From Amycolatopsis sp. FBCC-B4732 (GTDB lineage Bacteria > Actinomycetota > Actinomycetes > Mycobacteriales > Pseudonocardiaceae): a DNA stretch of 64,000 bases. This document shows, piece by piece, positions 57,926 to 64,000 of this stretch. The notes under the pieces are model-generated. The model saw only the letters and a list, made by a program, of their open reading frames with translations, did no database searches and was not told where the DNA came from. The position numbers were made by a program, and so were the translations under genes. The number at the start of each line of letters is the position of its first letter. Position 1 is the stretch's first letter. Location: contig NZ_CP095376.1 in assembly GCF_023008405.1 (NCBI RefSeq), positions 2,194,001-2,258,000 of the forward strand, in the 5' to 3' direction.

Positions 57926-60487
57926 GTGCCCGCTCGAACGACGTCCCGGTGCCTGCGGATCCCCGGCGTCAAGGCCGCGGTGCCGCGGGTGCCGCGGATC
58001 TTCGTCCCCCGGCCCCGGCTCGAGGCGCTTTTGGACCGTGCCACCGTCCGGCCCGTGACCGTCGTCCGGGCGCCCGCCGGGTCCGGGAAGACGACGGCGC
58101 TGGCCGCCTGGGCCGGGGGCGGCCGGGACGTCGCCTGGGTGTCCCTGGACGGTGACGACAACGACGAACCCCGGCTGTGGACGGCGATCCTCGCCGCGTT
58201 GAGCCGCGGTGCCGCGGTGCCGGCGGACTCCTCGCTGCACCGGCTCGAACCCCCTCGGCCCGGACGGCGCCCGGAGTTCCTGGCCGAGCTGGGCGACGCG
58301 CTCGCCGGGCTGCGCCGGCCGATGCGGCTGGTCCTGGACGACCTGCAGGAGATCTCCCGCCCCGAGCCGATGGACGCGCTGGCGGCGCTGGCCCGCCACC
58401 GGCCGCCCGGGTTGCGGCTGGTGCTGGCCACCCGGGTCGAGCCGCGGCTGCGGCTGGCCCGCCTGCACGTCGACGGGGTGCTTTCCCGGGTGGGGGCGGC
58501 CGAACTCCGGTTCGCGGTCCAGGAAACCGCGGACCTGCTGCGGGCGACGGGCGCCGTGGTGAGCGACGACCGCGTGCGGGAGCTCACCGAGCGCACGGCG
58601 GGCTGGGCCGCCGCGCTCGGCTGGGCCGCGGTGTCGGTGCGCGGGTTGGCGGACACCGACGGTCTCTTCGCCTCCGTCGCCGGGGACGAACGCGCGGTGG
58701 CGCGGTTCTTCGCCGACGAGGTGCTTTCGCGGCTGCCCCCGGCGACTTCCGACGTGCTGTCGTGCATCAGCCTCTGCGACACGGTGAGCGCGACGCTCGC
58801 GGTCCGGCTGTCGGCCCGCGCGGACGCCGGGGCGATGCTGGACGAGCTCGAGCGCTCGATGGCCCTCGTCGTGCGCACGCCGGCCGGGGAGTACCGGCTT
58901 CCGCCGCTGCTGCGGGAATTCCTGCGGGCCGAACTGGCCCGGCGCGGTCCGGAGCGGGTGCGGCGGCTGCACGCCGTCGCCGCGCGGTGGTACGCGGACG
59001 AAGGGCGGTTCGGGGACGCGCTCCGGCACGCCGTCGCGGGCCGTGACCGGCAGCGCGTCCTGATCCTGGTCCGGGACCACGGCGTGCGCCAGGTGCTCAC
59101 CGGCGACGGGGATCCCGTCCGGACCGCCCTCACCCACCTCGGCCCGGAGACGGTCGCCGCGAGCCCGCCGTTGCGCCTGACTTCGGCGTTGGACCACATC
59201 CAGCGCGGGGACCTCGCCGCCGCCGGTGCCGACCTCGGCGAGGTCCCGCCCGGCGGCGAACCGGGCCTGCTGGCCGTCCGGCACCTCGCCCGCGTGACCG
59301 GGAACCGGCCGCCGGCGACCGAAGTGCCCGCCACGGCGGGAACCCCGGAGCTCGACGCGTGGGCGAAGCTCGAACTCGCCTGGCGTTCGCTGCACCGGGG
59401 TGCCCGCCGGTACGCCGTCAGCCGGGCCGAAGAGGCGCTGCGCCTGGCCCACGCCGGGCACCTCGACCACCTCGTGCTCCACAGCAGACTGGCGCTCGGG
59501 GTGGCCACCGCCCTGCGCGGGGACCACGCGGAGATGCGGCGCGCGTGCATCGGCGCGCTCGCGATCGCGCGGCGCCGCGGCCGGCACCGGACTCCGGGCG
59601 TCGCCGAATGCCACCTGATGCTGGGCTACGACGACCTCATGCGCAGCGAGCCGGTCGCCGCGGCCCGGGAACTGGCCCAGGCGGCGCGGGCGGAGGTGCC
59701 GGGGTGCGCACCGCTGCTGGGGCCGCTCCGGAAGTTCTTCGAGGGCGTGGTCCGGTTCGACGAGGCCGACCGGGCGGCGGGCTCCCAAGCCATGCGCGCG
59801 GCCCGCCACCTCCTCGCCGACCTCGAACTGCCCCGCGAGATCGCCGCGATGTGCGCGGTCGCGGAGCACCACGCGGCGCTCGCCCTCGGCGAGGGCCTGC
59901 ACGCGGCGGATGTGCTGGCCTGGGCCCAGGAACGGTTGCGCGGCAGGGCCGAGCCCGCGCTGCTGCAGGTGCGGGCCCACCTGGCCGCCGACGAGACCGA
60001 GCCGGCCGAGGCGGTACTGGGACAGGCCTGGTCGGCGACCGCGTTGCTGCCGGCCACCCCCGTCGACCTGTGCCTGGTCGAGACCGCGCTCGCCCTGCGC
60101 GCGCACCGGCGGACCAAAGCACTGCACGCCCTCGACCGCGCGCTCGCCCTCGCCCGGCCGAACGGGCTGGTGCGCCCGTTCGCCCTCGCCGAGCCGGCCG
60201 TCGGGCACCTGCTGATCGACCACTCGGGCGGGTTCGGCTCCCTGGACCGCTTCGCCCAGTCGGTCCGCGGCCGGCTCGTCCCGCACACCCCGTCCAGCGG
60301 GCTGACCGACCGCGAGCAGGTGGTGCTGAACCGCCTGCCGTCGCAGTGTTCGCTGGACGAGATCGCGTCGGACCTCACCGTCTCGGTGAACACCGTGAAG
60401 ACCCACGTGCGGGCCATCTACGGCAAGCTCGGGGTGAACAACCGGCGCTCGGCCGTGGTGGTCGCGCGCCACCACGGCCTCACGTGA
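57926..60487 (+). CDS. LAL-type (MalT-like) LuxR transcriptional regulator, paralogue
   Basis: An 853-aa regulator from GTG 57926 behind GAGAGG. Walker A is VRAPAGSGKTTALAAW (about residues 48-63), Walker B RLVLDDLQEI. A helical repeat domain follows, and the C-terminal LuxR HTH reads LTDREQVVLNRLPSQCSLDE, IASDLTVSVNTVKTHVRAIY, GKLGVNNRRSAVVVARHHG. It shares domain order and HTH style with the 888-aa protein at 51070. The two are candidates for binding the recurring 18-bp motif. No clear motif copy precedes this gene. It converges on the AI-2E-family gene with a 9-bp gap. Confidence 0.93.
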   Translation: MPARTTSRCLRIPGVKAAVPRVPRIFVPRPRLEALLDRATVRPVTVVRAPAGSGKTTALAAWAGGGRDVAWVSLDGDDNDEPRLWTAILAALSRGAAVPADSSLHRLEPPRPGRRPEFLAELGDALAGLRRPMRLVLDDLQEISRPEPMDALAALARHRPPGLRLVLATRVEPRLRLARLHVDGVLSRVGAAELRFAVQETADLLRATGAVVSDDRVRELTERTAGWAAALGWAAVSVRGLADTDGLFASVAGDERAVARFFADEVLSRLPPATSDVLSCISLCDTVSATLAVRLSARADAGAMLDELERSMALVVRTPAGEYRLPPLLREFLRAELARRGPERVRRLHAVAARWYADEGRFGDALRHAVAGRDRQRVLILVRDHGVRQVLTGDGDPVRTALTHLGPETVAASPPLRLTSALDHIQRGDLAAAGADLGEVPPGGEPGLLAVRHLARVTGNRPPATEVPATAGTPELDAWAKLELAWRSLHRGARRYAVSRAEEALRLAHAGHLDHLVLHSRLALGVATALRGDHAEMRRACIGALAIARRRGRHRTPGVAECHLMLGYDDLMRSEPVAAARELAQAARAEVPGCAPLLGPLRKFFEGVVRFDEADRAAGSQAMRAARHLLADLELPREIAAMCAVAEHHAALALGEGLHAADVLAWAQERLRGRAEPALLQVRAHLAADETEPAEAVLGQAWSATALLPATPVDLCLVETALALRAHRRTKALHALDRALALARPNGLVRPFALAEPAVGHLLIDHSGGFGSLDRFAQSVRGRLVPHTPSSGLTDREQVVLNRLPSQCSLDEIASDLTVSVNTVKTHVRAIYGKLGVNNRRSAVVVARHHGLT

Positions 60488-60496
60488 CCCGGCCGC

Positions 60497-61720
60497 TCAG
60501 CGCTGGTCCCGGCGCGGTGCCGAGAGCAGCGCGTCGGCCCAGCGGGCCCGCGGGTCGACGTCCACGAGCAAGGCCTTGGCCAGCAGGGTGGCCGGCACGG
60601 CGAGGACCGCGCCGAGCGGACCCAGCAGCCAGGTCCAGAACACCAGCGCCAGCACGGTGACCAAAGTGGACAGACCGACCGAGCCGGCCACGAACCGCGG
60701 CTGGATCAGCGACTGCACCACGAAGTTCAGCCCGGTGTAGAGGACGAGCACCACGAGCAGGTCGCCCCAGCCGCCGTCGAGGAGCGCGATGAACGCCGGC
60801 GGCGCCACGCCGATCACGAACCCGACGTTGGGGATGTAGTTGGTGACGAAGGCGAGCAGGCCCCACAGCACGGCTCCGGGGATGCCGAGCAGGGCGAGGG
60901 CGACGGTGTCGAGCGCGGCCACCAGCCCGCCGAACACGGTCGTCACGACGAGGTAGATCCGGGTGCCGGAGGCGAAGCTCCGCAACGCCGCGGAAATCCA
61001 CGGCCGGTCGTGCGCGATCCGGCCGAGCCGCTGCCCCGCCCACGCCGATTCGCTGCTCAAGAACAGCAGCAGGGCGAACAGGAACGCCAGGTTCGTCACC
61101 AGGCCGCCGACGCCGGCGAGCAGGGATCCGGCCAGGCCGACCAGCTTCCCGGCGTCCACGCCGGACAGCATGTCCCGCAGCTGCTGTTCGCCGACCCCGA
61201 GCCGGCCGAGCACTTCCCAGCCGTCGCGCAGGAGGTCGTTCAGGCGCCCGGTGTACTGGGGGAGCAGCGCCGAAAGCTGGGCCGCGGACACCACGAGCAC
61301 GAGGAAGAACGCGAGCAGGACCGCGTAGACGGTCACCACCAGCACGGAGACGGTCAGCCAGCGCGGCAGGCCCTTGCGGCGCAACCAGGTCCGGACCGGA
61401 TCGAGGGTGATCACGACGACGGCGGCGAGGAACACCGGCCCGGCGAGCCAGGCGACGGCGCGGAGCCCGGCCAGCACCACCACCCCGGCCGCGGCCCCGA
61501 GCAGCACGACGAGCGCACGGGGGAGCGGGCTGCCGCCGAAGCCGGGCGTGTCCTCCGGCGGCCACGGGATCGGCGGGACGTGCCCGCGCGCGGTGAACCG
61601 GCCGGCGAGCCCGCGCAACGGGTGCCACCGGACCCGGGCGGCGGTGGCGGCGGTGCTTGCGCCCCGCCGCCGGATCCGGAACCGGTTCGCGGGGAATTCG
61701 GTGAGCGAAATTCGCACCAT
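60497..61720 (-). CDS. AI-2E-family transporter (TqsA/PerM-like)
   Basis: A 407-aa membrane protein of the AI-2E/PerM family with about eight helices. These include LVVLLGAAAGVVVLAGLRAV, VFLAAVVVITLDPVRTWLRR, LTVSVLVVTVYAVLLAFFLV, and the signature VTNYIPNVGFVIGVAPPAFI. It has a long basic cytoplasmic N-terminus of about 65 residues. Start chosen at ATG 61720 (MVRISLTEF). Substrates vary in this family (autoinducer-2 export, Na+/H+ exchange). An island motif lies 67 bp upstream. Confidence 0.9.
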   Translation of the reverse strand: MVRISLTEFPANRFRIRRRGASTAATAARVRWHPLRGLAGRFTARGHVPPIPWPPEDTPGFGGSPLPRALVVLLGAAAGVVVLAGLRAVAWLAGPVFLAAVVVITLDPVRTWLRRKGLPRWLTVSVLVVTVYAVLLAFFLVLVVSAAQLSALLPQYTGRLNDLLRDGWEVLGRLGVGEQQLRDMLSGVDAGKLVGLAGSLLAGVGGLVTNLAFLFALLLFLSSESAWAGQRLGRIAHDRPWISAALRSFASGTRIYLVVTTVFGGLVAALDTVALALLGIPGAVLWGLLAFVTNYIPNVGFVIGVAPPAFIALLDGGWGDLLVVLVLYTGLNFVVQSLIQPRFVAGSVGLSTLVTVLALVFWTWLLGPLGAVLAVPATLLAKALLVDVDPRARWADALLSAPRRDQR

Positions 61721-62026
61721 GCGGCACTCTCCGGGGCAGGGGGGGCGGTCGGCCGTGCCACGGTGGCAGCGTCCGGCCGCCGGGTGACCACCCGGCGCGG
61801 GTGAAAGCCCGGAGTCGCGGTGCCCCATCTCGGCTGGGTGAGCGCCGAGGTCCGGGGCGTCGCCTGGACTTCGGCCGCCTCAAGCCGTCACGAACGGAGG
61901 AACCACCCGCCCGGCGCTTGCCTGCGCCCCGTGATCCCCGCGTACGCTAGGACCCGCCCCAGACCCCGGCGAAGCGGCTGTCCGGAGTCGGCGTCCGGAC
62001 CGACTTCGAGTGAGCGGGGTGACGTC
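61721..62026. other. Divergent intergenic region
   Basis: No gene is seen. It holds the 18-bp motif at 61788-61805 and, on the plus strand, a promoter-like TTGCCT ... TACGCT pair about 80-110 bp before 62027, with a somewhat long 19-bp spacer. Nothing else stands out. Confidence 0.5.
61788..61805. promoter_or_regulatory. 18-bp island motif, site 7 (AI-2E-family promoter)
   Basis: CCACCCGGCGCGGGTGAA, matching the consensus except at the first base, 67 bp before the transporter start. Confidence 0.6.
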
Positions 62027-62392
62027 GTGGGCGAGGCCGGTGGTACCGAACCCGGCACGGACCGGAGCTGGCCGGCGCGCCACGGCGGCGGCTACCCGAG
62101 GGGCTGGCAGGTCCGCTACCGCGGCCGCCGCCCCGGGCGGGGATCGCCGCCGCCTCCGGAACTCATCGGCATCATCGCCGGTCCCAGCCTGCGGGACGAG
62201 CACACCAGCACGACCTGGGTGCCGGTCCGCCCCTACCGCGCGGCCCCGGACACCCCGCTGAAACTGGTGCGGGCCGCCGACATCCTCGACGCCCGCCCGC
62301 CGGGCGGCGGCCCCGCACCGGCCGCGGCGGACGAAGACCGCGAGCGCGTCGAGCCGCCCGGGACGGATCCCGGCGCCGGCCCGGCGGGGTAG
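62027..62392 (+). CDS. Hypothetical proline-rich soluble protein
   Basis: A 121-aa protein from GTG 62027, preceded by GCGGGGTG. The central part has structure-like sequence (GWQVRYRGRR, PELIGIIAGPSLRDEHTSTT, WVPVRPYRAAPDTPLKLVRA), while both ends are Pro/Gly/Ala-rich and probably disordered. No signal or membrane segment. I recognise no family. Codon bias supports coding, but the evidence is modest. Confidence 0.5.
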   Translation: MGEAGGTEPGTDRSWPARHGGGYPRGWQVRYRGRRPGRGSPPPPELIGIIAGPSLRDEHTSTTWVPVRPYRAAPDTPLKLVRAADILDARPPGGGPAPAAADEDRERVEPPGTDPGAGPAG

Positions 62393-62745
62393 GCGGTGGT
62401 GCTCACCGACGGCCTGCTGGTGGCGAGCCTCGGCTTGCCGCGAGCACGGGCGCGCGACCGGCGCCCGGCCGACGTGACTTCCGAGGGGGAGCCACGTCGG
62501 CCGAGCGCCGGTCCGGCGCGCGCGAACCACCCCGGCGACGAACCCACGCCCCGCGCAAGCACAGCGGCCGGCACTGAGGCGCTCTGAGTGGCCGGTTCTT
62601 CCGGTCGGCCCCGAACCCGGGCGCGGTCGGCGGACCTCCGTGGTGGGTGAACCGGGGAAAGGGTGTTCCGGCCCGTCCGCAGGTGCTATACCGGCAGCTG
62701 CCCGGTGTCGCGACGACGCGATGCCAAGAGCGAGCGGAGTGTCTG
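62393..62745. other. Intergenic region before DUF6351-like gene
   Basis: No convincing gene. A weak copy of the island motif (62634-62651, three mismatches) is followed 35 bp later by TATACC (62687-62692), a plausible -10 element, and 53 bp after that by the GTG of the next gene. The first 200 bp show nothing I can name. Confidence 0.45.
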
Positions 62746-64000
62746 GTGGCGAACCGTGCTTTGCGCTCATCCATCGTGGTGGCGGTCCTGACCGCGCCGG
62801 TCCTCCTGCTGGGGACCGCGGCCGCGGTGGCCGCTCCCGGCGCCCCGCCCGGGCGGCAGCTGACGATCGAGACGGTGTCGAACCCGCGGCCCGCGCTCGT
62901 CAGCGGGGGACAGGTCCTGGTCAAGGTCGTGCCGCCGGAGCGGCCGCACGCCGGGCGGGTCGACGTCAGCGCCAACGGCCACGACGTCACCCCGGAGTTC
63001 CGCGCGCAGCCGGACGGCAGCCTGCTCGGCCTGGTCAGCGGCCTGCGCGACGGCACCAACGACCTGACCGCGAGGACGCGCGGCCCCGGCCCGGACCAGC
63101 GGGCGAGTCTGCGCGTCACCAACCACCCGATCACCGGGCCGGTCTTCTCCGGCGCGCAGCAGCACCCGTTCTACTGCGAGACCCAGGCGTTCGGCCTGCC
63201 CCCGGCGGCGCAGCCGCTCTGCAGCGCGCCGACCCAGGTCAGCTACCAGTACAAGACCACCGCCGGGGCGTTCGCGCCGCTGGCGGACCCGTCGACCCGG
63301 CCCGCGGACCTCGCGACGGCGACGGTCGGCGGGCGCGCGGTGCCGTACGTGGTCCGCGTCGAACGCGGCACGATCGACCGCGCCGTCTACGAGATCGCGG
63401 CGCTCTACGCCGGTGCGCCGTCGCCCGTCGCGCCGGACGCCGGCTGGAACGGGAAGCTGGTCTACACCTTCGGCGGCGGCTGCAACGCCGGCTACCACCA
63501 GGGCAGCTCGACCGGCGGGGTCGTCAACGACCTGTTCCTGGCGCAGGGGTACGCGGTCGCGTCGTCGAGCCTGAACGTGCTCGACAACAACTGCAGCCCG
63601 ATCATCTCGGCCGAGGCGGCCATGATGGTCAAGGAGCACTTCGTCGAGACCTACGGCCCGGTCGCCCACACCATCGGCTGGGGCGGCTCGGGCGGGGCGA
63701 TCCAGCAGTACGACATCGCGGAGAACTACCCCGGCATCGTCGACGGGATCATCCCCGGTGTCTCGTTCCCGGACCCGCTGACCACCGGCGGCCCGGTGTC
63801 GGACTGCCGCTTGCTGGAGCAGTACTTCGCCGGGCCGGGCGCGTCGTTCACCGCGGCGCAGAAGCAGGCCGTCGCGGGCTTCGCCAGCTACGACACCTGC
63901 GTGTCCTGGACCCAGACCTTCGCCAGCCGCGCCACCGCGACCGGCAGCTGCAACGCGGCCATCCCGGTCGCGGCGCGGTGGGATCCGGTGACGAACCCGG
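62746..64000 (+). CDS. Secreted DUF6351-like alpha/beta-hydrolase (3' end beyond window)
   Basis: At least 418 aa. The GTG start gives a signal peptide (SSIVVAVLTAPVLLLGTAAA, cleaved near VAAPG). The N-terminal beta-domain (VSNPRPALVSGGQVLVKVVP, VDVSANGHDVTPEFRAQPDG) and the middle WNGKLVYTFGGGCNAGYHQG, AQGYAVASSSLNVLDNNC, then IGWGGSGGAIQQYDIAENYP (nucleophile elbow GxSxG-like GGSGG) match the DUF6351 family, which is related to tannase/feruloyl-type esterases. The frame is open at base 64000, so the catalytic His and C-terminus are not seen. The substrate is unknown. Confidence 0.85.
   Translation, partial: MANRALRSSIVVAVLTAPVLLLGTAAAVAAPGAPPGRQLTIETVSNPRPALVSGGQVLVKVVPPERPHAGRVDVSANGHDVTPEFRAQPDGSLLGLVSGLRDGTNDLTARTRGPGPDQRASLRVTNHPITGPVFSGAQQHPFYCETQAFGLPPAAQPLCSAPTQVSYQYKTTAGAFAPLADPSTRPADLATATVGGRAVPYVVRVERGTIDRAVYEIAALYAGAPSPVAPDAGWNGKLVYTFGGGCNAGYHQGSSTGGVVNDLFLAQGYAVASSSLNVLDNNCSPIISAEAAMMVKEHFVETYGPVAHTIGWGGSGGAIQQYDIAENYPGIVDGIIPGVSFPDPLTTGGPVSDCRLLEQYFAGPGASFTAAQKQAVAGFASYDTCVSWTQTFASRATATGSCNAAIPVAARWDPVTNP

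Noticed and set aside
57854..60475. Long minus-strand frame opposite the 853-aa LAL regulator
   Set aside because: No domains, and His/Arg/Gly-rich composition. The plus strand has ATPase and LuxR motifs.
62396..62587. Short ORF starting MVLTDGLLVASLGL
   Set aside because: No ribosome-binding site, Arg/Pro-rich end, and it lies in a promoter region.

Overview
The window is GC-rich actinobacterial DNA (about 70% GC). GTG and TTG starts are frequent and genes are densely packed with many 4-base stop/start overlaps. A conservon (CvnA-D plus P450), PaaX, LAL-type LuxR regulators and secreted CBM2 glycosidases suggest Amycolatopsis or a close relative in Pseudonocardiaceae. This is an inference from gene content, not a database match. 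No rRNA, tRNA or CRISPR array was seen.

Region by region. 1-1.4 kb: a GH25 lysozyme (cut by the window edge) and a small BMP-like secreted protein. 1.6-14.2 kb: a giant secreted RHS/YD-repeat polymorphic toxin (3,594 aa) with a pretoxin HINT domain and an unrecognised toxin tip. It is followed by an overlapping candidate immunity gene, a second orphan immunity-like gene, and a decayed HINT plus PIN-like toxin tip with a broken immunity gene. 14.3-20 kb: CPBP protease, a two-component system, a lipoprotein tripeptidyl-peptidase-like hydrolase and a GH10 xylanase. 20.1-29.9 kb: a PaaX-type regulator divergent from a tightly coupled operon (polar amino acid ABC transporter, CapA-like protein, family III CoA-transferase, two 2-hydroxyacyl-CoA dehydratase-like subunits, secreted hydrolase). 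Its layout recalls fldABC, but the activator gene and several Fe-S cysteines are missing. 30-34 kb: an IS5-type element inserted in a palindromic repeat, then GH62 arabinofuranosidase and GH6 cellulase genes, each with a 14-bp palindromic operator upstream. 34-37.6 kb: a frameshifted ATPase-LuxR regulator and a PucR-like regulator. 37.8-43.3 kb: a conservon (sensor kinase, roadblock, DUF742, GTPase, P450) and a convergent second P450. 43.4-46.7 kb: M20 peptidase, a small membrane protein and an APC permease in one coupled operon.

46.8-62 kb looks like one stress or physiology island: small membrane proteins (DUF6069-like, DUF7144-like, DUF1269-like, PLDc_N/SHOCT), a potassium channel, GH15 glycosidase, DUF2252, an AI-2E-family transporter and two LAL-type LuxR regulators. 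Near-copies of one 18-bp imperfect palindrome (consensus TCAYCCGNNGCGGGYGAG) recur in these promoters, mostly 60-78 bp before the start codon. That points to an undescribed regulon confined to this island, and is the most interesting signal in the window. The window ends inside a secreted DUF6351-like hydrolase.

Recurring small signals include a 49-bp hairpin in convergent gaps (29.9 and 42.0 kb), the first split by the IS element, and an over-represented 11-bp palindrome TCCACWGTGGA that is found even inside genes.
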